Assembly (NCBI GenBank): GCA_029287375.1
Contig: JARFRG010000156.1
Location: 1-33,665, forward strand
Source: Boseongicola sp.
Lineage (GTDB): Bacteria; Pseudomonadota; Alphaproteobacteria; Rhodobacterales; Rhodobacteraceae
Reading direction: 5' to 3'
DNA: 33,665 bases
In this document: positions 23,601 through 33,665 of the stretch, in pieces
Numbering within the stretch: position 1 is the stretch's first letter
How the letters are laid out: every line of letters starts with the position of its first letter
Notes under the pieces: model-generated
The model's input: only the letters and a program-made list of their open reading frames with translations
Told to the model about the DNA's origin: nothing
Database searches by the model: none
Translations under genes and position numbers: made by a program

Positions 23601-24911
23601 GCCATCGACGCCTCCGACCTTGATCTCTCAATTGACGGCGCCGCCCCCCTTGGCCTCCTCAACCGCTTTTTAGAGCCTCGCTCTCTTGCGGGGGATGTGG
23701 CCTTCGCGCTTCGCCTGACGGGTGCGCCTGCGCTTGATAACTTGTCGGGTCGCGTCACAAGCAGCAACGCGCGTCTTGTAGCCCCCGCCGTAGGGATCAC
23801 CCTGGACAACACAACCCTCAACCTGACACTCGCCGACGCGCGCGCGACACTTTCAGCGGCAACAAACGTCTCTAGCGGCGGACGCATAGGTGCCGAGGGC
23901 GGGCTGTCTCTTCTCGGTGACTTCGATGCCGATCTTGATATCCGTCTGAATGACGTCGTACTCTCAGATCCAAGGCTCTACGAAACACAGATCAACGGCA
24001 CGGTTTCGGTCAACGGACCGCTTGCGGGTGGCGCACGCATTTCAGGCGACCTGGCTCTGGACGAAACAAATGTGCGCATCCCCTCATCAGGCTTCGGAGG
24101 CGCAGGTGCGATCCCCGAAATCATCCACATAAACGAACCTCCCCCTGTGCGTCGCACCAGAGACCGCGCCGGTTTACTTGAAAAAGAAGCCGACGCAGGA
24201 TCCAAAGCTGGCCCGGTCTTTCCCCTCGACATCGCCATTGCCGCTCCCAACCGATTGTTCGTTCGCGGACGCGGTCTTGATAGTGAATTTGGCGGAAGTC
24301 TCCGAATTGGAGGGACGACTGCCAACGTCATTCCACAAGGCGCGTTTAATCTGATCCGTGGTCGACTGGATATCCTGGGCCAGCGCCTCGCGCTTGAAGA
24401 AGCAACCGTCACAATTCAGGGCTCATTCATCCCGGTTTTGCGCATCAGAGCCACAACAGACGCCGACGACGTCAGTGTCGCCGTGATTGTCGCAGGGCCT
24501 GCAGACAACCCTGAGATCACGTTCACATCAGATCCAGATCTGCCACAGGAAGAGGTCCTTGCAAGGTTACTTTTTGGCCGCGAACTCGAAAGCCTGTCGC
24601 CCATCCAGGCCGGTCGCCTGGCTCTTGCGGTACGTACACTCGCAGGTCAGGGCGGCGAAGGCATCATTTCAAACGTACGGGACGGAGCGGGTCTGGCGGA
24701 CTTTGACGTGACAAGCGACGAAGACGGCAACGCAGCCGTGCGCGCCGGGGCGTACTTGGGCGAAGACATTTATACCGACGTGACAGTCAACGCGACGGGT
24801 GAAACCGAAGTTAACCTGAACCTCGATCTGACCGATTCTGTCACCCTCAAGGGATCCACAGCCACCGACGGCGACACAAGCGTCGGTGTGTTTTTCGAGC
24901 GCGACTACTAA
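20610..24911 (+). CDS. tamB: TamB, translocation and assembly module inner-membrane protein
   Basis: A 1433-residue AsmA-like envelope-spanning protein. The N-terminus (MKPLALTLAAATLAVTPLAAQ) is a signal anchor or signal peptide; most of the protein is repetitive beta-strand sequence expected to form a long hydrophobic groove; the last ~330 residues are the conserved TamB (DUF490) domain, ending in the usual VGVFFERDY. The block EVLARLLFGRELESLSPIQAG near residue 1315 is diagnostic. TamB partners with TamA, whose gene overlaps it directly upstream, and is now linked in other bacteria with phospholipid transport to the outer membrane. ATG at 20610 is preferred over the track's TTG at 20607. 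Residues ~508-1013 hold a ~168-residue internal repeat. Confidence 0.94.
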   Translation: MKPLALTLAAATLAVTPLAAQEAPGLFDRIFGGSDTEDATEDPGGFLERLIEDNLSGEGRDVEITGFSGALGGRGTIETFTISDPDGVWLTLTDVVIDWNRGALLRGRIEVAELSAQSIALPRLPTPAEDTAPAPEASGFQLPELPVSVSIAGIDITRIDIGAPVFGVETAASLSGAFKLDGGDGSAQLDIQRLKGDGALIFDAGYSNATDILALDLSLTEASDGIVANLINLPGKPPLTFAIKGEAPLSDYAADIQLATDGQDRLTGRISTSTTNLDAGETRQTRATLQGDIAPLFDTAYQPFFGPDVALSAIVTNFDDGRTDISDLAVTADSLTLAGRISLAQGGLPREINVSGQVASRTDEAVLLPLAGPETRVDTVNLDVSFDAARDDLWTGRFEIAGLDRPGFSAEFLTLDGSGQIVATAPQNVTAALRFDATALDLGNPDAEQALGERVTGSLDIDWTSGAPLRFTALDVRGESYGLNGNATVNFTENGPKIAGRAVTQATDLSAFSGIAARRLGGAAELTTEFAVEPLAGFFDVTASGETRDLIVSQPQADAILEGAVELAIRARRNTNGTFLNIERLTSPSAEITGQASLRTGASTVDIDARLADAALVLPEVTGPVRVVANAAEADGRWEWTFDSSFDRTILTANGTAVDIFGTPVIAATGRLAADELADFSDLARRPLAGSIDTAFTTEIVADLSRVTLNLDGTASDLTVGQPQADALLTGDLKLLIDAAIAGDVLTLRQSSIDGPAATITADGTLSTSTGAMRAAGRITDLSTILVGAPNAPLTFDTTTERVGDDWRFDIVSNSPAINLTTSGLLRDPTGASPSLEGSIDGALADLSIFSSLAQRPLEGAINIAATGRSSFDLSSFDVTTALTGTNVATGIAELDTILAGSLSADIKAARDGDAINIETANITTNQLTASASGALGTVGSAIDIDARLANVAPFVPGFSGAASVAGRLTQAENNRIAVALSAAGPGGARATIDGNTAIDASDLDLSIDGAAPLGLLNRFLEPRSLAGDVAFALRLTGAPALDNLSGRVTSSNARLVAPAVGITLDNTTLNLTLADARATLSAATNVSSGGRIGAEGGLSLLGDFDADLDIRLNDVVLSDPRLYETQINGTVSVNGPLAGGARISGDLALDETNVRIPSSGFGGAGAIPEIIHINEPPPVRRTRDRAGLLEKEADAGSKAGPVFPLDIAIAAPNRLFVRGRGLDSEFGGSLRIGGTTANVIPQGAFNLIRGRLDILGQRLALEEATVTIQGSFIPVLRIRATTDADDVSVAVIVAGPADNPEITFTSDPDLPQEEVLARLLFGRELESLSPIQAGRLALAVRTLAGQGGEGIISNVRDGAGLADFDVTSDEDGNAAVRAGAYLGEDIYTDVTVNATGETEVNLNLDLTDSVTLKGSTATDGDTSVGVFFERDY
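22131..23650 (+). repeat. Internal ~168-residue repeats within TamB (three units plus a fourth anchor)
   Basis: The anchor D/E-L-x-x-F-S-x-[IL]-A-x-R-x-L occurs at residues 508 (DLSAFSGIAARRL), 676 (ELADFSDLARRPL) and 846 (DLSIFSSLAQRPL), with a degenerate fourth at about 1013 (LGLLNRFLEPRSLAG). Steps are 168, 170 and 167 residues. Secondary anchors repeat too: QPQADAIL/QPQADALL, and DIDARLAD/DIDARLAN. The divergence shows old duplication. Confidence 0.75.
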
Positions 24912-24929
24912 GAGAATTCAGCGACTTTC

Positions 24930-24958
24930 TTGGAATTGGCTTTCGGCGGTGTTATATT
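24930..24958 (+). promoter_or_regulatory. Sigma-70-like promoter upstream of rsfS
   Basis: TTGGAA (24930-24935) and TATATT (24953-24958) are separated by exactly 17 bp, 19 bp after the tamB stop. Transcription would start near 24965 and leave a leader of about 105 nt before rsfS. The leader opens with a small hairpin (TGGGCG-TCTTTTTT-CGCCCA, 24965-24984) and contains the short frame at 25011. Found by eye. Confidence 0.5.
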
Positions 24959-25010
24959 TGACGTATGGGCGTCTTTTTTCGCCCAAGCTAGGCGACATTC
25001 AAGGAGGGCT

Positions 25011-25073
25011 ATGTCCTGTCACACGTCCACGACGCGGTCCGTGAACCGACCGCAAGCGGAAGCGGTTGCATGA
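25011..25073 (+). CDS. Possible 20-codon upstream reading frame overlapping rsfS
   Basis: Too short for the ORF track. ATG at 25011 follows a near-perfect anti-anti-Shine-Dalgarno AAGGAGG (25001-25007), though only 3 nt separate them, which is closer than usual. It reads MSCHTSTTRSVNRPQAEAVA and stops at TGA 25071-25073, overlapping the rsfS ATG as ATGA. If translated, it would couple ribosome traffic to rsfS. It could also be chance, with the strong ribosome site serving an alternative start; rsfS has its own weaker GGAAG site. Confidence 0.35.
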   Translation: MSCHTSTTRSVNRPQAEAVA

Positions 25074-25441
25074 CGACCGCAGACACCGCACCACTGACGA
25101 GCAAGGCTTTGCTCGGCGAAATTCTCATATCTTTGGAAGACGACAAGGCGGAAGACATCGTCAAAATCGACCTGCAGGGAAAATCCGAGATGGCCGACTA
25201 TATGGTTGTCGCCTCGGGCCGCTCGTCACGTCAGGTCGCGGCAATCGCGGATCATCTCGTCGATACGCTGAAGCAGGACCACGGTCGATTGTCCAAAGTT
25301 GAGGGCAAAGAAACCGGGGACTGGGTGCTGATCGACGCGGGCGATGTGATTGTCCACATTTTCCGACCAGAAGTGCGCGAGTTTTATCAGCTTGAAAAGA
25401 TGTGGCTGACACCAGGCGGCCCTGCCTCTGAGCCAGCCTAA
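25070..25441 (+). CDS. rsfS: Ribosome silencing factor RsfS
   Basis: RsfS binds ribosomal protein uL14 and blocks joining of the subunits when nutrients are short. The 123-residue protein shows the family core: LEDDKAEDIVKIDLQGKSEMADYMVVASG at residues ~23-51 (kept here as shorter motifs KAEDIV and MADYMVVASG), SSRQVAAIADHL, then GDWVLIDAGDVIVHIF and REFYQLEKMW at the end. Length and motifs are normal. It begins at ATG 25070 with GGAAG 7 nt upstream, overlaps the stop of a short upstream frame, and is followed after 11 nt by rlmH, the usual partner gene in many bacteria. Confidence 0.95.
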   Translation: MTTADTAPLTSKALLGEILISLEDDKAEDIVKIDLQGKSEMADYMVVASGRSSRQVAAIADHLVDTLKQDHGRLSKVEGKETGDWVLIDAGDVIVHIFRPEVREFYQLEKMWLTPGGPASEPA

Positions 25442-25452
25442 GGCACAGCACC

Positions 25453-25920
25453 GTGAAGCTAAAGATCGCAGCAGTGGGCCGGTTACGTGCTGGCCCCGAA
25501 GCTGACCTCGTAAATGACTATTTGGACCGGTTCGACAAGGCTGGCCGCAACTTGGGCCTTGGCCCGATTACTGGTCACGAAGTTGACGGCAAAAAGGGCG
25601 GGATGGCCGCCGAGGCAACTCTACTAGAAAAAGCCATCGGGAACTCTGGCCCGGTCTGCACACTCGACGAGCGCGGCAAGGTGATGTCATCACCAGAATT
25701 CGCGAATCTACTCGCAAAATGGCGCGATCAGGGTGCGTCCGAGCCGGTTTTCGTCATCGGCGGCGCAGACGGTCTTGATCCCGCCCTGCGCGCCCGTGCC
25801 GATGTCAGCCTCAGTTTTGGCAAGATGGTTTGGCCACATATGATGGTTCGTGTGATGCTTGCAGAACAACTCTATCGCGCCGGATCCATACTCGCAGGTA
25901 GCCCATACCACAGGGTTTAA
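25453..25920 (+). CDS. rlmH: 23S rRNA (pseudouridine1915-N3)-methyltransferase
   Basis: RlmH is a SPOUT-fold methyltransferase that methylates pseudouridine 1915 in helix 69 of 23S rRNA using S-adenosylmethionine. The 155-residue protein starts at GTG 25453 (MKLKIAAVGRL when initiated). The SAM-binding knot shows VFVIGGADGLDP near residue 100 and the conserved C-terminus is MLAEQLYRAGSILAGSPYHR. Full length. It forms a two-gene unit with rsfS and is convergent with pgm; repeat copy A lies between them. Confidence 0.96.
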   Translation: MKLKIAAVGRLRAGPEADLVNDYLDRFDKAGRNLGLGPITGHEVDGKKGGMAAEATLLEKAIGNSGPVCTLDERGKVMSSPEFANLLAKWRDQGASEPVFVIGGADGLDPALRARADVSLSFGKMVWPHMMVRVMLAEQLYRAGSILAGSPYHRV

Positions 25921-25950
25921 TCCGCAGTGGATGCAGCTTTTTATCCTAAC

Positions 25951-25999
25951 GAGGGGCTCTGCCTCTCGGGCTCCCCGGAGTATTTTCGCCAAGAAGAAT
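25951..25999 (+). repeat. Copy A of an intergenic repeat with a GC-rich hairpin
   Basis: GAGGGGC-TCT-GCCTCTC (25951-25967) forms a 7-bp hairpin with one G-U pair, followed by GGGCTCCCCGGAGTATTTT and CGCCAAGAAGAA. It begins 30 nt after the rlmH stop in the convergent gap with pgm, so it could also end rlmH transcription. It aligns with copy B at 16771-16829 on the other strand. I recall similar GAGGGGCTCTGCCCCTC / CCCCGGAGTATTTTT stretches as common between genes in Rhodobacteraceae. Confidence 0.65.
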
Positions 26000-26089
26000 T
26001 ACAACGTGCGTGCGGATTTTCCATCGGCGGAAATATCGCTGATGAGACGAGAAAGGTTGGGGTCCAATTGCAAGGTCAATTCTTGCAGA

Positions 26090-29812
<3,723 letters not shown>

Positions 29813-29816
<4 letters not shown>

Positions 29817-31240
29817 GCGCTATCCGTCAAACGATCATAAAGCGCTGCATATTCCGCCGCCGATGCTTCCCAGCCCACACTTTGCCGCATCGCGTTGGAT
29901 TGCAGCATCGCCCAGGCATCGACGTCCTTGAACATATCGATCAATTGCATCAGCGCGCTCGCCAAGGCGTGTGCCGTCAACGGCGACACCTGAATGCCCG
30001 TCGCGACACCAGATCGCATCGCCATTGGGCTGGCATGAATAACCGTGTCAGCAAGACCACCCGTTGCGGCAACCAAAGGGATCGTCCCGTAGCGCAAACC
30101 ATAAAGCTGCGTCAAACCACAGGGTTCAAAGCGGGACGGCACCAAAATCGCATCCGCTCCGGCCATCATCCGATGGCTCAGCGCCTCGTCATATCCAATG
30201 CGCACCGCGACATTGGCATGCTGTGCCGCAGCTTTCACGAATGCGGCCTCCATCGCCTTGTCACCGGAGCCCAGAAGAGCCAACTGCCCACCCCGATCAA
30301 CGAAGGCAGGCAAGGCCTCAAGAAGCAAATCCAAACCTTTTTGATGACTAAGCCGCGACACCACAATTGCCAAAGGACCATCTGCATCCGGTAGTCCGAA
30401 CTCCTTGCGCAACCGCGCCTTCGCACGGCCTTTGCCGCGCGCTGTCTTGTAGGTCACAATCGCCGGATCGGTCTTGGGATCCCAAACCTCAAGATCAATC
30501 CCGTTCAAAATCCCCGTCAGGTCCGCGGCCCTTGTCCGCAACACACCATCAAGACCCATGCCAAATTCCGGCGTGGTCAATTCGCGCGCATAAGTCGGAC
30601 TGACCGTCGTAAGCGCCGTCGCAAACTGCAACCCCGCCTTAAGCGCCCCAATCTGTCCCCAATATTCAAAACCCTGTTCGCCGAAATCTGCCGGATCAAG
30701 ACGCAACGATGTCAGTCGGTCACCCGGCGCAAGCCCATGAAACGCAATATTGTGTATCGTCAGAACAGACGGCACATCCACACCATTTGTCTTCAGGTAA
30801 TACGGAGCAAATCCAGCCTGCCAGTCATGGGCATGCACCAACTCGGGCATCCAACCATCCGCGCCGTCCCGCGCAATCTGCATAGCCACCCAGGACAGGG
30901 CTGCAAATCGTTCGGGATTGTCAGGAAAATCGCTCCCATTTATGTCAAGATAAGGCGTTCCGGCGCGATCAAACAAATGCGGCGCGTCCAAGATGAACAA
31001 CGCCAACCCGCCAAGCTTTGTCGAAAGCACCCGCGCCGGTCCCCCAAAGAGGTCGTCATCTTCAACCACAACCTTTGGCTTCTTGAGCGCCTTCATCACC
31101 GATGGATACCCCGGCAACAAGGTCCGCATCTCGTGACCCAGAGGCGCCAAAGCCCCCGGCAATGCGCCCGCCACATCTGCAAGCCCGCCGGTCTTCACCA
31201 ACGGCACACATTCAGACGTGACGGACAGAATACGCGTCAT
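29813..31240 (-). CDS. glgA: Glycogen synthase (ADP-glucose type)
   Basis: GlgA (GT5 family, GT-B fold) adds glucose from ADP-glucose to the growing alpha-1,4 glucan. The 475-residue protein has the ADP-glucose binding motif KTGGLADV at residues 16-23, the HAHDWQAGF block near residue 134, and the C-terminal catalytic block [17 protein letters not shown] near residue 377 followed by ATGGLADTV. Full length. Both ends overlap their neighbours by 4 bases (ATGA with glgC upstream and glgX downstream), indicating a tightly coupled operon. Confidence 0.97.
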
Positions 31241-32505
31241 TTCTTCGCGGCCCTCACGTCCAACATCGATTGCGTAATCAGCGTGATACCCGTTTCAGTA
31301 ACCCGGAACCACTTTGCATCCTCTTTGGGATCCTCACCTACGACCAGTCCTTCGGGAATATGCACTCCGCGATCAACGACACAGTTTCGCAGCCGCGCTG
31401 ACCTTGCAACATTCACATATGGCAAGGCCACGACCTGATCGAGTGAGGCATAAGAATTCGTATGCACCTGAGTGAACAAAAGCGACTTTCGAATTTCAGT
31501 ACCCGAAACAATGCACCCACCCGACACCAGCGATGATACCGCTGATCCGCGACGTTCATCTTGATCGTGGATAAATTTCGCAGGAGGCACGCTTTCCGAA
31601 TACGTCCAGATCGGCCAATTCGTGTCCCAAAGATCAAGGTCCGGGGTGAAATCCGTCAGGTCGATATTCGCCTTCCAGAACGCATCCACTGTCCCCACGT
31701 CCCGCCAATAGGCCGGGGCGTCCTTCGCATGCCGCACACAGGAACTCGAAAATCTGTGCGCCTGAGCCTTCCCGTTCTTCACGATCTCAGGGATCAGATC
31801 TCCCCCGAAATCATGAGTAGAATGCGGGTTCGCAGCGTCGACCAAAAGCAATTCACGCAAGAACGACCATTTGAACACATAGATGCCCATCGACGCCAAA
31901 GCATGGTCCGGATCACCCGGAATAGCAGGCGGATTGGCGGGCTTTTCAAGAAACTGCGTGATCCGATCTGTCTCATCGACATGCATCACACCGAATGCAG
32001 TTGCCTCTTCACGCGGCACGGTCAGACATCCAACGGTTACGTCTGCATTGGTGTCCACATGCTGCCTAAGCATGATCTCGTAATCCATCTTGTAGATATG
32101 ATCACCGGCCAAAATCAGTATGTATTCAATATCATAGCTATCAACGATATCGATGTTCTGGGTTACCGCATCCGCAGTTCCGACATACCACTTGTTCTCC
32201 TCGACCCGCTGAGACGCCGGAAGGATATCAAGGTACTCGTTCCGCTCGGCGCGAAAAAAGTTCCAACCGCGCTGACAGTGCCGGATCAAACTGTGGGCCT
32301 TGTACTGGGTTGCGACTGACATTTTGCGTATGCCTGAATTCAGGGCGTTCGACAGCGCAAAGTCGATAATCCGAGCTTTACCGCCAAAGAAAACCGCAGG
32401 CTTCACCCGGTTGTCCGTCAACTCTTTCAGGCGCGAACCACGCCCCCCCGCAAGCACAAATGCCATTGAACGCGCCGACAGGCGATTGTTTTGATTAGGC
32501 GTCAT
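31237..32505 (-). CDS. glgC: Glucose-1-phosphate adenylyltransferase (ADP-glucose pyrophosphorylase)
   Basis: GlgC makes ADP-glucose from glucose-1-phosphate and ATP, the committed and usually allosterically controlled step of glycogen synthesis. The 422-residue protein shows the nucleotide loop [13 protein letters not shown] at residues 18-30, [15 protein letters not shown], the substrate loop [12 protein letters not shown] near residue 142, and FLEKPANPP near residue 197; the C-terminal left-handed beta-helix domain is present with VSGGCIVSG. The start ATG has a strong GGGGAGGATCAA site, consistent with independent ribosome loading 38 bp after glgB. Confidence 0.97.
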   Translation of the reverse strand: MTPNQNNRLSARSMAFVLAGGRGSRLKELTDNRVKPAVFFGGKARIIDFALSNALNSGIRKMSVATQYKAHSLIRHCQRGWNFFRAERNEYLDILPASQRVEENKWYVGTADAVTQNIDIVDSYDIEYILILAGDHIYKMDYEIMLRQHVDTNADVTVGCLTVPREEATAFGVMHVDETDRITQFLEKPANPPAIPGDPDHALASMGIYVFKWSFLRELLLVDAANPHSTHDFGGDLIPEIVKNGKAQAHRFSSSCVRHAKDAPAYWRDVGTVDAFWKANIDLTDFTPDLDLWDTNWPIWTYSESVPPAKFIHDQDERRGSAVSSLVSGGCIVSGTEIRKSLLFTQVHTNSYASLDQVVALPYVNVARSARLRNCVVDRGVHIPEGLVVGEDPKEDAKWFRVTETGITLITQSMLDVRAAKK

Positions 32506-32543
32506 TTGATCCTCCCCTTTTCTTCTTATGGTTTTTTTATCGT

Positions 32544-33665
32544 TCAGCTTCCCTCGAACGTCAAAATCAACGTACTCAGCGGCGGCACAGTCACTCTCGC
32601 CGAAGCCGGCTGGTTATGCCATCCGTCTTCCACGGCCGTGACTTCTCCCATGTTCCCGCGATCCGCTCCGCCATAGAGGCTTGCATCTGTATTCAACGCT
32701 TCGCGCCAGCGACCTGCATGCGGCAGACCGCATTGCCACTCAGTGCGCTCGATCGGAGTGAAATTCGAAATGATGACAACGGGACGATTATTTTCGCCAC
32801 CACGTCGGATCCAGGCATAGGTGCTTGCATCGGAATCATTGGACTCAATCCATTGAAACCCATCCGGCTCGCAATCCTTCACGTGCAGTGCAGGCTCATT
32901 CGCATAAATCCGGTTCAGATCACGCACCAACCTCTGCATTCCAGCATGCCGCTCGTCCGCAAGACAGGCCCAGTCGAGCGATATATTGTGGTTCCATTCC
33001 GCAGCCTGGGCAAACTCCTGCCCCATAAACAAGAGCTTCTTGCCCGGATGCCCCCACATAAACCCGTAGTAGGCCCGAAGATTGGCGAACTTTTCCCACA
33101 GGTTGCCGGGCATCTTTTCCAGCATCGAACCTTTCCCATGCACCACTTCGTCATGGCTGATCGGCAGGATGAAATTCTCTGAAAACGCATAGTTCAGACC
33201 AAAGGTCATCTGGTGATGATGATGCTTGCGATAGATAGGGTCTTTCTTCACGTATTCCAACGTGTCGTTCATCCACCCCATATTCCACTTATAGCCAAAC
33301 CCAAGACCACCGCCGTCAACGGGGCGCGACACGCCGGGAAAACTGGTCGATTCTTCCGCCACAGTCATCACGCCCTCGACTTTTCCATAGGTCGTCACGT
33401 TCATATTCTGCAGCATGGCAATCGCTTCGTAGTTCTCACGCCCGCCGTCTTTGTTGGGAACCCATTCGCCATCCTTGCGGCTGTAATCACGGTAGAGCAT
33501 CGACGCCACCGCATCCACACGCAACCCGTCGATGTGGTATTCTTCCAGCCAATACAATGCGTTAGATATAAGATAATTCGCAACTTCGCGCCGACCATAG
33601 TTAAAGATGTATGTGTTCCAGTCCTGATGAAACCCCTCGCGCGGATCGGCATGCTCGTACAAAGC
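32544..33665 (-). CDS. glgB: 1,4-alpha-glucan branching enzyme (5' part outside window)
   Basis: Only the C-terminal 373 residues are in the window; the frame runs open through the right edge ([16 protein letters not shown]). GlgB cuts alpha-1,4 chains and rejoins them by alpha-1,6 bonds. Visible GH13 residues are the nucleophile in [18 protein letters not shown] (residue ~50 of the visible part), the acid/base Glu in MTVAEEST, and the stabilising Asp in [12 protein letters not shown]. The protein ends in the usual C-terminal beta domain ([11 protein letters not shown]). It is the first visible gene of the glgB-C-A-X-pgm operon; the promoter must lie outside the window. Confidence 0.96.
   Translation of the reverse strand, partial: ALYEHADPREGFHQDWNTYIFNYGRREVANYLISNALYWLEEYHIDGLRVDAVASMLYRDYSRKDGEWVPNKDGGRENYEAIAMLQNMNVTTYGKVEGVMTVAEESTSFPGVSRPVDGGGLGFGYKWNMGWMNDTLEYVKKDPIYRKHHHHQMTFGLNYAFSENFILPISHDEVVHGKGSMLEKMPGNLWEKFANLRAYYGFMWGHPGKKLLFMGQEFAQAAEWNHNISLDWACLADERHAGMQRLVRDLNRIYANEPALHVKDCEPDGFQWIESNDSDASTYAWIRRGGENNRPVVIISNFTPIERTEWQCGLPHAGRWREALNTDASLYGGADRGNMGEVTAVEDGWHNQPASARVTVPPLSTLILTFEGS

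Noticed and set aside
26069-26087. Inverted repeat TGCAAG-GTCAATT-CTTGCA after pgm
   Set aside because: Only six base pairs and no T run on the minus strand; could be chance.

Overview
The window looks like a piece of chromosome from a marine alphaproteobacterium of the Roseobacter/Rhodobacteraceae group. The reasons are GC-rich coding sequence with strong third-position GC, typical gene pairs of that group (DUF4170-waaA-lpxK, mutY next to dciA and a DsbA-like protein, tamA-tamB, rsfS-rlmH, glgB-C-A-X-pgm), a DUF2125 protein, and an intergenic repeat of a kind I associate with these genomes. I see no rRNA, tRNA, CRISPR array, transposase or integrase. Most of the window is ordinary core chromosome.

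Layout. (1) 1-4300: a cut-off short-chain dehydrogenase on the minus strand faces away from a secreted DUF2125 protein, which ends in a hairpin terminator; then a coupled pair, a PmbA/TldD-family protein and a CysQ-like phosphatase. (2) 4409-6824: a tight three-gene cassette of a RimB-type retropepsin-like protease, a RimK-type ATP-grasp ligase and an AstE/aspartoacylase-type deacylase. (3) 7048-9547: a lipid A unit (DUF4170, a divergent Kdo-transferase-like protein with a probable CTG start, LpxK), preceded by four 11-bp tandem repeats. (4) 9534-11825, minus strand: a class III CoA-transferase, a DsbA-like thiol oxidoreductase and a DciA/DUF721 protein, facing away from mutY.

(5) 13008-16649: alkane 1-monooxygenase alkB, whose last ~30 codons are frameshifted by one missing base so that the open frame runs on antisense into its convergent neighbour, a dimethylglycine/sarcosine dehydrogenase-type FAD-GcvT protein. 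(6) 16908-24911: a DM13-domain protein, an MscS-family channel, and the TamA/TamB outer-membrane assembly pair; TamB carries a ~168-residue internal repeat. (7) 24912-25920: rsfS and rlmH, two ribosome-linked genes, preceded by a good sigma-70-like promoter and a 20-codon reading frame that overlaps the rsfS start. (8) 26090-33665, minus strand: the glycogen operon glgB(partial)-glgC-glgA-glgX-pgm, which covers ADP-glucose synthesis, chain elongation, branching, debranching and glucose-phosphate interconversion.

The items most worth a second look are the alkB frameshift, the rimB-rimK-astE cassette, the Kdo-transferase-like protein that seems to have lost its family's catalytic motifs and starts at CTG, the short upstream frame at rsfS, the 11-bp repeat array, and the two-copy intergenic repeat. 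All functional calls come from reading motifs by eye; no database search was possible.
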